Positions 30,536-40,630 of a stretch of 40,630 nt of DNA are shown here, one piece after another. This stretch comes from Priapulus caudatus (lineage: Eukaryota > Priapulida > Priapulimorpha > Priapulimorphida > Priapulidae), in contig NW_014577093.1 of NCBI RefSeq assembly GCF_000485595.1, positions 407,336 through 447,965 on the forward strand, in the 5' to 3' direction. The position numbers were made by a program, and so were the translations under genes. Within the stretch, counting starts at the first letter, position 1, and each line of letters begins with the position of its first letter. A model generated the notes under the pieces. It was given only the letters and a program-made list of their open reading frames with translations, had not been told where the DNA came from and did no database searches.

Positions 30536-31255
30536 GAAAAGTAGCTTTGCGGTCACTACGCATCGCGCTGCTGAGTTAGTAAAGTATGAGCGTGGTTTGA
30601 CATGTGCGAACAAAAACAGCGAAGATCTTCCGCTCCATAACACTAGAGTCTAGACACTCCGAGCGGCCATTGGATTTCTCGTGACTGAGCTAATGCAATA
30701 GCGAGCATGTACACCAGAATCGAACGAGATTTCTCTTAGCCATCAACTAAATGAGCCCCGCGAAATGTGTGGCAGGGCCCATATTTGGTTTAAAAATTTA
30801 GATTATGGATGGCGCTAGTTTTATTAAACTTGCATTTCGGCATAACGACCAAGTCATCCCCCACCATCGGCGTTGCAAGGATACTAATTGTGTCCATGTT
30901 AGTCTTACATCGAGTTCTTATGCCAGACAAATCAATAGTAACATCCCTTCAGGGTATAGTACGGCCAGCTGATTCTGCTAGCTAATGAGACAGAGCTGAT
31001 TAAAAACTAATATTTGACAAGCAATAAAGTAAAATTAGGATTGAGGCATGAGATTGCAGGATAGGTTCCGGAGTCGACCTGTATTTTTTTTATTAAAATA
31101 AATCAGTGCCAAGCCAAGACGTTTATCGACGCTGCAAAAAACAAATGTTAATGGTTCAAACTGCTTAGACGATTTAGTTTTACATTTCCAACGTACATAA
31201 AATCCGGATTCACAGCAGATGTTTCTCGTCCGAACGTGTTTTAGTTTAAACCCAC
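30536..31255. other. Unique intergenic stretch, nothing recognised
   Basis: AT-leaning, no tandem structure, no open frame with family resemblance. Confidence 0.4.
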
Positions 31256-31274
31256 ATGAGCAAATACATGCGCG

Positions 31275-31316
31275 CGTATGCACACACACGTACGTACGCA
31301 TGCAGAAACGCAGCAT

Positions 31317-31385
<69 letters not shown>

Positions 31386-31392
31386 TACACAT
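31275..31392. repeat. (CA)n microsatellite
   Basis: (CA)n almost uninterrupted from 31318 to 31381, preceded by GTACGTACGCATGC-type sequence. The Thr-His and Cys-Val open frames on the two strands are artefacts. Confidence 0.95.
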
Positions 31393-31877
31393 GAACACCA
31401 CCGGCCGCGCGCGCACACAATGGCTCGCACCATGCAGGCACGCAACTCAACGCACAGCTCGTGCACGAACATTTTTCTTTCTCTTTATCTCCCTCGTCAC
31501 TTCTCCCCCATCTCTCTACTCTCTCTCATGCCTCGCTGTCACGATATCTATCTCTGCATGTTACGAAGGTTCTGCGTGCGCCACGAATTAATGCGAGTAA
31601 GTTCATACTTGCGGTATGCTATGGCTATACATTAGGCGAAAACGGAAGAATTCGGCGTAAGATCGCAATGTCCGGTGTCTCCCTCTCCGCGCTGTTAAGG
31701 GAGTTGACGGCATAAGGGCACGGCGTTTCTCTCCGATCTGCATTCTGCTAATCATCTGAACAAAAATACATGGATTTGTCTAACAGGACTCTAATTTACT
31801 CCGACGTTGTTGCGTAAGAATGACGAGGAATAGCGTAGCCGGGCAGTGGAATTCGTTATCGTTTCCTGATGATTTGT

Positions 31878-31996
31878 TCTCTCTCTCTCTCTCTCTCTCT
31901 CGTCCTCTCTCCTCTCCTCGTCTCTCTCTCTCTCTCCCTTTCTCTCTTCCGCTCTCATCTCTCTCTTCTCTCTCTCTCGCTCCTCTCTCTCTATCT
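31878..31996. repeat. (CT)n microsatellite, interrupted
   Basis: CTCTCTCTCTCTCTCTCTCT with TCCTCT and TCGTC breaks, continuing into CTATCT words. Confidence 0.93.
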
Positions 31997-32059
31997 AACA
32001 TCTATCTCTTCTATAACGCACAATATATATATATTATATGCTCGTTTCTCTCTATCGCA

Positions 32060-32180
32060 CCCCAGGGCCGTAGTGGGCCTCCCAAATAAGTGCTACTGGC
32101 AGAAATGTGTAGCTAGCTGGGGGGGGGGGGGCTGGAAAAATTTTTGATAAATGTAGAGGCCGGAAATGGCATTTCCTGGC
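32060..32180. repeat. Interspersed element with poly-G core
   Basis: CAGGGCCGTAGTGGGCCTCC, then GCTGGGGGGGGGGGGCTGGA and AAAATTTTTGATAAATG. This is the usual look of an old interspersed repeat end. From 32180 to 33060 the sequence is AT-rich with nothing else recognised. Confidence 0.4.
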
Positions 32181-33079
32181 ATTTCATGGCTATGTTGAAG
32201 CAACCAATTCCTGACATTTTAACAGGTGCAATTTGTAAATTTCAAAGAGGAATGTCAGCTAAAGCTGATGTTTTGACTAATAGTATCTAAAATAATATTA
32301 TAAGTATGATAACTAATAAGGATAACATTATTTACAAAATTGGTATAATACTATCAGTACATAATTATGAAAAATAAGCCTATTTTTGCAATCTGCCTTT
32401 ATACATTTCACTTGCACATCTGTTGTTTTGAAGTTTGAATTATGAATAGGCACATTGTCAATGTAATTACACATTCCAATCTTAGAGCACTGATATAACA
32501 CGCTCTAATTGATTTCTGGCCTGGAATGCGAACCTTACAAATTCTGAAATTACAATCCTGTTCAATTACCTTTGTCTAGATGCATTCTCGGTGCACATGC
32601 ATAACATTGCATTGTGAGCTTAACTGGGATCGTGCTGGGTCGGGGGCACTCCCATAATAATTGCATTGGGGGGTATGTGCGCGGGAGAGACCCCGTCATT
32701 TTCTCCTAACCCCTAAACTTCCGTCCAGTACTGTGTTCTTTACATTTTTGTCGTTCCTGAAAACCCTAGTTTTTAATATTCCGTCCCAGTGCATCGTACT
32801 TCAAGAAATACGTTAAGCCGGGCCGTCAAGGCATGCATGCAACGTGTGTGTGTTAACTCTCGTGCTACGGCGCTGCCCCTTTATGGGATTATAGCATTGT
32901 TTAAAGAGGTAACGGATTAAAGAGAGTTAACTAGAATACTTATATCCTAGTGCTGTTGTGTACTTTTCAATGTGTGCCTGACTATGACGTTAGCAAAGGG
33001 TGTTTAGCCATAACACCACCGTAAACCACTTATACGATACGATAAGCAAGCGGCTTCGCTACATGCGCGCGTTCGAAGT

Positions 33080-33123
33080 GTGCGTGCGTGCGTGTGGGGT
33101 TGGTGTTGTGTGTGTCTGTGTTG

Positions 33124-33167
<44 letters not shown>

Positions 33168-33215
33168 GTGTGTGTGTGGCGTGCGTGGGTGTGTGGTGGC
33201 GTGCGTGTGCGTGCG
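33080..33215. repeat. (GT)n microsatellite
   Basis: (GT)n at 33129-33177 within a longer GTGCGTGC/GTGTGTG region. Confidence 0.95.
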
Positions 33216-33219
33216 ATTC

Positions 33220-33920
33220 ACTCTCCTCCGGGTCATGTTTTTTCTCCTCTAGACATAAATAACAGACAAAATTATTATTGGTTCAAGTGCTAGCAGCATA
33301 GTTTTAATTAAAGCAAATCACTGTTCCCGCCCCAGTTCGCGAGACCCCCTGCTTTTAAACGTGTCCAGTGTCAATAGCATTGAATTTCAACGAAATCGCT
33401 AAGTTGCCGGAGACCGCCCTTGTCGAAATAGCCAGTGTCGCCAGAGCATACCACATTCAAGCAAAACATTAGTTCGCAGAGACCCCCATATTTCAGGTCT
33501 GAGTTAGTTCGAGGCCCCGCCCCCATTTTTGACTTTGCAAGCGGCACTCCCTGCCATAAGATGTTGGGTGAGTGGCCAACCTCCGGGTTCATCTCCTAGG
33601 TATTGTTGCCGCTTGGTTCCTCTGCATGAATTTTTTTTCTTCTTCAAAATAGTGCCATCGTGCATGTGTCCGTGTCTTGCCTGTGGTCGGCCACTTATCG
33701 GCCGCTTGCACCCTATCCTACCTTGTTCTCAGCTGTGTGTTTCTCCTTTCTTCTTCCTTTTCCTTCTCTTATCATCCCTTGTTCCTTACTCGTCTGCTTT
33801 GGCTCTGCATGTACTTGCTCTACTTCTGTTCATTATTACGGTTTAGATCTGATGTCATTCTTGCTTGCATCATCGTCTCCTCACGTCAGCGTGGTTTTCT
33901 TCATCAGCTGCGATCGAGTG
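33220..33920. other. Unique stretch, nothing recognised
   Basis: 33310-33620 contains AGACCCCC/AGACCGCC words spaced by about 60-70 bases (33343, 33411, 33480), a possible ancient tandem. The pyrimidine-rich 33730-33800 gives spurious open frames. Confidence 0.3.
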
Positions 33921-34280
33921 GGGGTGGGTGTAGTGGTGTGCGGGGTAGGGTTGGGAGTTGTAGTGGGGTGGGTGGTGGTTGGGTGGGTGGGGTGGGGTGG
34001 GTGTGTGGGTGTGGGTGGGGGGTGTGGTGGGTGGTTTTTGGGTGTGGGGTTTATGGTGTGTAGTGGGTTTGTTGTGTGGTTTGTGGGATGTGTAGGGGGG
34101 TGATGTGTGTTTGATGATGTAGGTGGTTGTGGGGTGTAGTGGGGTGGGTGGGGTGGGGTGGGTGGAGTGGGGTGGGGCTGGGTGGGGTGGGGTGGGGGAG
34201 TGGAGATGGTGGGCGGTGGAGACGGTGTGTTACTGAGGTGGTGTGGGGGTGTAGTGAGGTGGGTGGGGTGGGTTGGTGGT
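33920..34280. repeat. G-rich minisatellite, GGGTGGGGTGGG type
   Basis: About 360 bases of GGTGGGGTGGG and GGTGTGTGGGT words, the plus strand being almost free of C. It contains many potential G-quadruplex blocks (four G-runs of three or more within 20 bases). Open frames are Gly/Val/Trp or Pro/Thr/His low complexity. Confidence 0.92.
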
Positions 34281-34309
34281 GATGAGGGGTGTCTTCCATA
34301 TCGGGCCAT

Positions 34310-34485
34310 TCCCTCAGCCCATTTCGCCATGTTCCCAATTTCGCGTTCCCATTTCGCCAGTCCATTTCGCATTTTCCATTCGCCATTTGTCCCGATTTCG
34401 CCTTCCCATTGCTTTCCCATTTCGCCATTTTCCCACTTCGGGTCGGGCGGCTCCATTTTCCCATTGTCCATTGTTCCCCCACACT
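34310..34485. repeat. CCATTTCGCCATTTTCCCAT tandem array
   Basis: Units of about 10-20 bases made of CCATTTCGCC and ATTTTCC/GTTCCC, around twelve in a row. The reverse complement of the same unit forms a weaker array at 34985-35215. Confidence 0.85.
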
Positions 34486-34984
34486 TCGACCAGATTTTCT
34501 CGCATTGTCGCCAATAATTGTATGACTCCTGCTTCACCCCCCTCACTTGCTTACCGCGAAATTGAGTCCCTTGTTCGTCTTTCTCCCTTTTAGCTCCTGG
34601 CCGTCCCTATTAATTTTAAAGCAACCTAAAAGCGAAATCGTACTTATATAAAAAAAAAAAAGCAAGAATAATGGTACATTTATCTGTACAGTCTACTCGA
34701 AGGGTTGAGGGTTAGGGTTAGGGGCTAAAGGGTCTCACGGGTTAGGTTAGCTTAAAGAGCTCCGCCTGAGACTACCATGTATAGATCATCATTGTTTCTT
34801 AGACCATATTGTACGTTTCGACCATCTTGGCTTCTTCCTAAAATCACCTAAAACTAGCTTGACTAACCCTCCGAAAATATTCTGAAAGCTCATTTTTATA
34901 ATCTTTAATGATGTGTCGAGTTACAAAGGCCTAACTATATAACCCACGCTCCGAGACAAGGGGGCTGCAGGTCGGGGAGGAATT
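34486..34984. other. Spacer between the two CGCCATTT arrays
   Basis: Holds a 12-base poly(A) at 34651-34662 and a short TTAGGG-like stretch, GGGTTAGGGTTAGGGGCTAA, at 34709-34728. No gene recognised. Confidence 0.4.
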
Positions 34985-35215
34985 AGGACGGACAATGCGA
35001 CGTGAATGGAAAACAATTGAGTTGGCGAAAATTGAGAATGGGAAAAACCGGTGGCGACCGAGACGATTGGCAAAGAGCGGCCGAAATCAGGCGTAGCAGA
35101 ACTTGAAAGCAGAATGTGGGGAGATACGGAACGAAATGGAAAATAGGTGGCGAAATGGAATTATGTGCTCTTAGAATGGCGAAATGGTGGAATGGCGAAA
35201 ATGGGAAATAACTGG
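34985..35215. repeat. Inverted counterpart array, GGCGAAATGG type
   Basis: GGCGAAAATTGAGAATGGGA, GGCGAAATGGAATTATG, AATGGCGAAATGGTGGAATG and further units. It is the opposite-strand form of the array at 34310-34485. Confidence 0.7.
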
Positions 35216-36170
35216 TGATGCAGGTGTGTGGAAGGGGTAGTGAGGTTGTGGTGGGGTGATGAGATGAGAGTGGTGATGTGGAGGGCGGGCGTGGAGGGAA
35301 GAGGTGTTATGGGGAGGGAATATGAGGCGTTGCGTGTAGGGAAGCCATGGTGAGGTGATGAGTGGGTGGGGGTGTTAGTGAGGTGGGGGTAGGAGTAGGG
35401 ATGGTTGGTGTGATGGCAGGTAGATGTGCGAGGTTGGTAGTGGGGGTGGGAAGTGGGTGGGGATGTAGATTGGGTGAGGAAGTCGCGTGTTGGAAATAAT
35501 TGTGCGAAGGAATGTGTCGTGATGGTGGGAGATAGGGTGGGGGGGGTGATTGAGTGAGGAGTGGGGCTTGGGTGCACGGATGGTGTTGATGAGGTGGTGT
35601 GGGGTGTAGTGGGGTGGGGTGGGGTGGGGTTGTACGTGGGGTGGGGTGACTGTGTTGAGGATGGTGTGTGACGCGACGTCGATTGTCGTAGCATGGGGTT
35701 AGTAGGCGTTAGTGTGCAGTCGCGGATGGGCTGGCGTGCTAGTATCGATGGGGTGGGCGTGAGGCCGTGATTCGCTAGCTCAGTGCGGGTGAATCGTAAC
35801 TAGTAGTGGGCGCTGGGTGAGGTGGGGGGTGTCACGATGCGGTAGCCGCGTATCGTGCTTCAATTAAGGGCCCGTGGGCGACATGGGTGGGGGTTGTAGT
35901 GGGGTCCGGGGTGTGCCTACTGGTGTATGGGTGGGGTGGGCGTGAGGGGATGTAGTTCCGGTGGGTGGTATGTGTATGGGGTGGGGTGGAGTGGTGGGGT
36001 TGTAGTGGGCTGGGTGTGACTGTGCCAGTAGGAGCGGGTTGAGGCTGAGGGTGTCGCACTCTACGAGTGAGCGAGCACCCCGTAGACGCTGTCGCTATGG
36101 GGTGGGATGGGTCGCGGGTTGATAGTCGGGTGAGGGGTGTGTACTGTCAGTGGGTGGGGTGGTGTGGGGA
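35216..36170. repeat. G-rich degenerate minisatellite, GGTGGGGTGT type
   Basis: Nearly a kilobase of GTGGGGTGGGG, GTGAGGTGGGGG and GTAGTGGGGTGGG words with more interruptions than at 33920-34280. Two segments near 35720-35860 and 36050-36110 are less repetitive. Confidence 0.8.
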
Positions 36171-36307
36171 CTCTCATACTCCGCTACTCGCATAGCGATA
36201 TCTACGGCGGGGAAAACAATTCGAGTTACATCTCAGCTCCGGAGTAGACAGCCGGCCGCCCTCGCGCGCGCCAATCACGTTGTTATACGTATATGACAAA
36301 TAAACAA

Positions 36308-36735
36308 GAAGCACACACACGAGCACACACGCACACGCACACGCGCACGACTCACACACACATACACACACGCGCACCACACGACACGCACACGCATCAC
36401 GCGCAGCACGTCACACACACATACAGCGCACGCACACCACACACTCACAGCGCGCGTGCACGCACACACACGCACAACACACGTAGCACACGCGGACCAC
36501 ACCGCCGTCCACCACACGCACCCGCGCCACTGCAACGACACACACACAGCATACACACACACACACGACACACAGCACACACAGCACCGGCACACACAAA
36601 CACACAAGGCATACAGCACACACAACACACACACACACACACGACGACAGACACACACACACACACAGCACACACACACACCAACACAACACACATAGCA
36701 GACAACACACAACACACACACAGCACACACATCGC
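36308..36735. repeat. (CA)n-rich tract with CGCA interruptions
   Basis: Over 400 bases of CACACA broken by CGCACAC, CAGCACA and CGACAC. Open frames here (Thr/His or Cys/Val rich) are artefacts. Confidence 0.95.
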
Positions 36736-37225
36736 GCGCGCAGAGAGGAGAGAGAGCCGGCCCGCTGGCCCAAGAAAGAGGAGGTGGCCCCCGACGAAGA
36801 GAAAGAAAGAGAGACAGCGAGTTTTACGTTTCCACACTAAATGGTGATGTGCGCGGTTGGTACTCAAGGAAGTTGGGAGAGAAAGTGACGCAGACGCGAA
36901 AGCAAACAGTCTACAAATGTTATTTCGGCAGACGAAAATGTACGACGTAATTCATCGTCAACAGACGGTGAAAACTACGCGACGATGTTTCCCGCGGCCG
37001 ACGCATCCCTGCGAGGCCTTGGCCGCACGGCGATCCTATCTCCGATGAACCTGTCGGTCTCTACCGGCTGCCGCCGGCGCGGTGAAAGCAGCGGAGGCTG
37101 CAGCGCGAGTGTGAGAGAGATGCGGTTAGTGGCGGATAGGTGACGTACTGGCAGCGAGGTGATTGTTCGATTTACGGTGTCACAACGGATCTCTGGGTGA
37201 GTAATGATGCTAGATTTACGCTCCT
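36736..37225. other. GC-rich spacer between CA and GT tracts
   Basis: Unique, CpG-containing, no gene recognised. With the flanking complementary tracts it could form the loop of a very large stem. Confidence 0.4.
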
Positions 37226-37227
37226 CT

Positions 37228-37446
37228 TGTGTGTGTGTGTGTGTGTTGTGTGTGTGTGTGTTGTGTGTGTGTTGTGTGTGTGGTGTGTGTGTTACGCGCG
37301 CGTGTGAAGTGTGTGTGTGTGTGTGTGTGGTGTGTGTGTCTGTGTGTGTGTGTGTGTGTGTATTGTGTACCGTCGGTGTGAGTGTGTGTGGTTGTGTGTG
37401 TGTGTGTGTGTGTGTGGTGTGGTGTGTGTGTGTGTGTGTGTGGTGT

Positions 37447-37526
<80 letters not shown>

Positions 37527-37548
37527 GTGTACCGCGCCGTGTGAAGTG
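37228..37548. repeat. (GT)n microsatellite, about 320 bases
   Basis: GTGTGT with single TT or GG slips, containing a pair of related inserts GTGTACCG(T/C)... at 37362 and 37527 and CGCGCGTGTGAAGTGTGTG at 37293 and 37532, which shows that part of the tract is a duplication of about 235 bases. Confidence 0.95.
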
Positions 37549-38282
37549 TGTGCGCGCAGTGTGTGTTTGCCTGCGTGCGTGCACTTGCGTGTGCGCGCGG
37601 CCTGACTCCGTCCGCCCAGTGCATGCTTGCGTGGCGTGGTCGTGGCGTGCGTGCGTGTGCTGTTCACAGATACGACGCGCGGCGTTGCATGCGTGCGCCG
37701 GCTCTTGTTCTCATCACAGCAGCACACGCCAACGACCGCCACGGCAATCGCGTTAGCATCCCGTCTCAAAATTTATCCGACAAAGTTATTTCGCAAACCT
37801 AATAACGGGGAGAAGAACGATTCGATCTTTGCGAAACGCTGGCGCAGCCGCGTGCACGTATACTTGTATTTGATTACGCATAGCGTATACAGATCCCTGC
37901 AATCAGTGCGACGTCAATGTTATTATATGAAATGAATCGGTGACTCGCGAATTCGTGCATTTAATTAGGCCTATACGAATTTTACTAGGTATGCCGGGCT
38001 GTGCGTCATGCGATATGGAGTGGATGTTCTCTTTATTATTCTTTATTAGTCTTATTAGTCTTTATATTAATGTCGTATTATATCTATAATATTAATAGTA
38101 ATTGTCTTTATCAACCGTACGTACATTGTATTACGTACGTGGCGTATTTTACGTCTGTATAGCTGTGACTAAGTACTACGGAGTAAATTTAATTTATCGG
38201 CAGTGCGCATATCCATTTACGCCATGCACATTCCATTAGGATGTCAGCTGTAATGTACGTTGTGCTCTATGAGGTAAATGTA
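37549..38282. other. Unique stretch, nothing recognised
   Basis: Begins with GTGCGTGC words to 37660, then mixed sequence. At 38025-38080 TCTTTATTA/TCTTATTAG is repeated several times. No exon supported. Confidence 0.4.
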
Positions 38283-38328
38283 ATCAAGAGCGTATAAAGA
38301 AGGTAATTCTTCTTTATACGCTCTTGAT
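38283..38328. repeat. Perfect 20-bp inverted repeat with 6-base loop
   Basis: ATCAAGAGCGTATAAAGAAG, loop GTAATT, then the exact reverse complement. No T-run follows, so this is not a terminator-like signal; a small MITE end or hairpin is possible. Confidence 0.95.
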
Positions 38329-38544
38329 GTAATCTATCGATGGAGCGTGCATTCTTTTCACAACCCGCGTATTCTCATAATATGCGACGCATGTGTGCGC
38401 GTAGCTGGATGAGCGCGTGGATGTATGGCTGGTGGCCGCTGTAAGAAACAAAATTAGTCTTAACTCTCGCCTTAACGTTACGATGCTTCTGGCAACGGGC
38501 TCCAACCATGTCGCATAATTATTGTTCGTACGCGGGTAAGTGCG

Positions 38545-38812
38545 TGCGCGCGTGGATGTGTGTGGCGGATGCATGCATGCGTACGTGCGTGCGTGCGTAC
38601 GTGCGTGCGCGCCTGGATGTGTGTGGCGGATGCGTGCGTGCGTACGTGCGTGCGTGCGTACGTGCGTGCGCGCCTGGGTGTGTGTGACGGATGCGTGCGT
38701 GCGTACGTGCGTGCGCGCCTGGATGTGTGTGGCGGATGCGTGCGTGCGTACGTGCGTGCGCGCCTGGATGTGTGTGGCGGATGCATGCGTGCGTACGTGC
38801 GCGCGCACTGTA
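38545..38812. repeat. 45/61-bp minisatellite, GATGTGTGTGGCGGATGCGT type
   Basis: Five copies starting (G/G)GATGTGTGTGGCGGATGC. Two are about 60-61 bases and three about 45; the long form has one extra 16-base GCGTGCGTACGTGCGT block. This is one array with two allele-like unit lengths. Confidence 0.92.
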
Positions 38813-38956
38813 GGCTTGATGTCAACGCGGCAGCACGGGATCTAGATGCCGCTGCGTATTGACAACACGTGCGACAGACGCGCACAGACAGCCACAGAGC
38901 GCTGGCCTAACCGGCGCTGGTGCGTCTCGTGGTTCACATAGTATAACACCGTCGTA

Positions 38957-39001
38957 TAATATATTATATATTATATATATATAATATATATATATATATA
39001 T
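38957..39001. repeat. (TA)n-rich tract
   Basis: ATATATTATATATTATATAT and similar, 45 bases. Confidence 0.9.
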
Positions 39002-39084
39002 AGAGTCGGATGCTTGAGTCTATCTGTCGTCAGAGTTTGCTCATGCGTTAAGTCGCAGAGCGTAATAAATTGTGGTCTGTAGAA

Positions 39085-39348
39085 AATTAAGTGACAAGAC
39101 ATCACTTTTAAGGCTGTTACTCGAGCTTTCACGCTTACGCGATTTCATCAGGACAGACTTTAGATAAAGAATAAACCTTAAATAACATACTATTAAACCT
39201 ATATATACGATGAATGACTTTGTTTGTTTGGTTTCTAATCAGATTGTAGTATGTAATATAGCGTTTATTTTTCATTAAAGTCTGTGACTGATGATCGCGT
39301 AAGCTGATGAAACTCGGAGTAACAGCTAAAAGCCGGATGTCTTGTTTT
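39085..39348. repeat. Inverted repeat, arms about 80 bp
   Basis: GACAAGACATCACTTTTAAG...CTGTTACTCGAG...CGCTTACGCGAT...CAGACTTTA (39091-39165) pairs with AAAGTCTGTGACTGATGATC...GTAAGC...CTCGGAGTAACAGCT...GATGTCTTGT (39278-39347). Matches are interrupted by mismatches. The spacer is AT-rich. It is a likely decayed foldback or retroelement-end pair. Confidence 0.65.
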
Positions 39349-39636
39349 TAATGTTAATCTACGCTGGCATATGATATATATCTATGTATATAAATTGTTC
39401 AGTCGAACTTATCCGTGACCGCATGATCGAGCAACTCGCAGGCCTAGTAGGAAAACTAAAGATATTTTCAAGAAGCAGCACTATCTGGGAGTGGTTCCTG
39501 CTAAAACAAATTTATTAAAAGTAAAATGTGAAAATTGATAAAAATTTATATTTCAATTCATAGATGCGGTTCGCCAGCAGTAAGATTAACAATTCACCGT
39601 ACATGTGAATCGCATGGCGTTACAGCCCTTAAACAC

Positions 39637-39712
39637 GCGCAGTGGCCTAATCGCTAGACATCCGTCTCTTACCACCGGGATTCCTAGGGTTTCGAGTCCC
39701 GCCGCTCGGTTA
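39637..39712 (+). repeat. tRNA-like head of a SINE
   Basis: GCGCAGTGGCCTAATCGCTA resembles a pol III A box (TGGCCTAATCGC), and GGTTTCGAGTCCCGCC forty bases on matches a B box/T-loop (GGTTCGANTCC with one extra T). The segment ends before TAACTTTTTT and a pyrimidine-rich tail (39711-39750). The acceptor stem does not close well and the anticodon arm is poor, so a tRNA-derived SINE or tRNA pseudogene is more likely than a working tRNA. Confidence 0.6.
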
Positions 39713-39825
39713 ACTTTTTTCCTTTTTCCTTTTTTCCCCTTTACTCTTTAGTGTATGTATTATTTTTAATTTTAATTTGTAATGTCTTTTTCTTTAGATT
39801 TTTTTATTATTTTTGACTGTTTTGG

Positions 39826-40222
39826 GATGGGATGGTTGATGGCATGGCTTGCGATGGCATGCGATGCATGCGATAGGCATGAAGATGGAGATGGCATGGC
39901 ATCGGGATGGGATGATGGCGACTGGGATGCGGTGCGATGGCGATGGCGATGGATGTCATGGGAGGCATGGGTAGCGAGAGATGGGATGGGATGCGGAGGG
40001 ATGGCCATGGATGGCATGGCATGTGCATGCATGGCAATGGCATGGGAGTGTCATCGGGATGGCATTGGATGGCGGATGATATGGGATGGGATGGATAGGA
40101 TGGGGATATGGATGCAGTGGGCAGTGGCTGGATTGCGGTGGCGATTATGGATGTGGATGGCATTGCGAATGGGATGCATTGGATTTGGAATGCCATGCAT
40201 TTGCCATGGATAGACGTAGGTT
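39826..40222. repeat. GATGGGATGGCATGG minisatellite
   Basis: About 400 bases of five- and six-base words GATGG, GATGGC, CATGG, CATGC and GATGC. The words NNATGG repeat in loose order, with no fixed long period. Met/Trp/Gly/Asp open frames across it are artefacts. Confidence 0.92.
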
Positions 40223-40319
40223 TAGAATTTTTTTGGGTATTTTCCTTTCACCAAGCGGTCACAAAACTGGAGTAACGCCCTGTATTTCGCCGGCAAACGC
40301 GGGTATGCCGCTTAGTATA

Positions 40320-40432
40320 ATTATATATATAATATACATACAACAATAAACGCTCTCGTGTTTGAATTTCAAAGCTAGTTCATATTAGTACACGCCGCAT
40401 ATATATTTATATATATATATATTATATATATG
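40320..40432. repeat. (TA)n-rich stretches near the right end
   Basis: TTATATATATAATATACATA at 40321 and TATATATATATATATTATAT-type sequence at 40399-40430. From 40433 to the end there is nothing recognised except a final GATAGATAGAGAGAGAG run. Confidence 0.85.
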
Positions 40433-40630
40433 TATATTGAGTGAGCGGCTGTGGACGCAGGGGTTTCGGCGTACGGACATGCTGCCGATGCGCGCATGTT
40501 TTTTCACGGCGTAGCGAAGACAACGGGATCGCGACTGTTCGAGAACGAGAGAGCGAACGCACGCGTGCATGAACCTTTGCCTATAGACACGTTGTGGTTA
40601 TAGAGAGCATAGATAGATAGAGAGAGAGAA

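Noticed and set aside
33881-34546. 221-codon Pro/Thr/His-rich minus-strand open frame
   Set aside because: It covers the G-rich minisatellite and the CGCCATTT array; low complexity, no start context, no introns.
36275-37769. Thr/His-rich and Cys/Val-rich open frames up to 264 codons
   Set aside because: They are translations of CA and GT microsatellites in every frame.

Overview
The window is nuclear DNA from an animal, most likely a marine invertebrate. The evidence is two animal genes split by GT-AG introns (a CatSper1-type sperm calcium channel and alpha-SNAP), transposon debris of metazoan type (hAT, pogo/Tigger-like, foldback elements, a tRNA-like SINE head), and very abundant CT, CA and GT microsatellites and minisatellites. 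CatSper is patchily kept in animals, and its presence together with the repeat types fits a marine invertebrate. I cannot name the phylum from the sequence alone.

Layout. 1-3600: four abutting tandem arrays with different units, then 0.6 kb of dispersed repeat. 4349-6816 (minus): six exons of a CatSper1 ortholog (N-terminus to S6; the C-terminus is not in view). 6817-7160: a 344-bp head-to-head intergenic region. 7161-18692 (plus): alpha-SNAP (NAPA) in ten exons, about 295 residues. Its introns hold most of the recognisable mobile elements: a 108-bp-arm palindrome, a 0.97-kb inverted repeat carrying a nested 308-bp MITE with a 9-bp target duplication, a 0.98-kb dispersed repeat, a decayed hAT transposon with a second hAT-like MITE inside it, and a pogo/Tigger-like MITE. 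The last intron ends in a 0.85-kb TGCGTGCA-type minisatellite directly before the last exon.

18700-40630 has no gene I can support strongly. It holds a 41-bp minisatellite, a 42-bp tandem array, a second copy of the 0.98-kb dispersed repeat, an 830-bp foldback element, long CT/GA and CA/GT tracts often in inverted pairs, G-rich arrays, a perfect 20-bp x5 array, and a tRNA-like SINE head near the right end. One weak minus-strand gene start lies at 27703-27966, with CCAAT and CRE-like motifs upstream.

How the genes may work together: CatSper1 is the pore subunit of the sperm flagellar calcium channel. Alpha-SNAP, with NSF, disassembles SNARE complexes in every cell, and the same machinery is needed for acrosomal exocytosis in mammalian sperm. 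Their starts are 344 bp apart and divergent, so a shared promoter is possible; that link is inference.

Sequence quality appears uneven. Most exons are clean, but tandem arrays and the stretch 17600-21350 (including the last NAPA exon) carry many single-base indels typical of unpolished long-read assembly.
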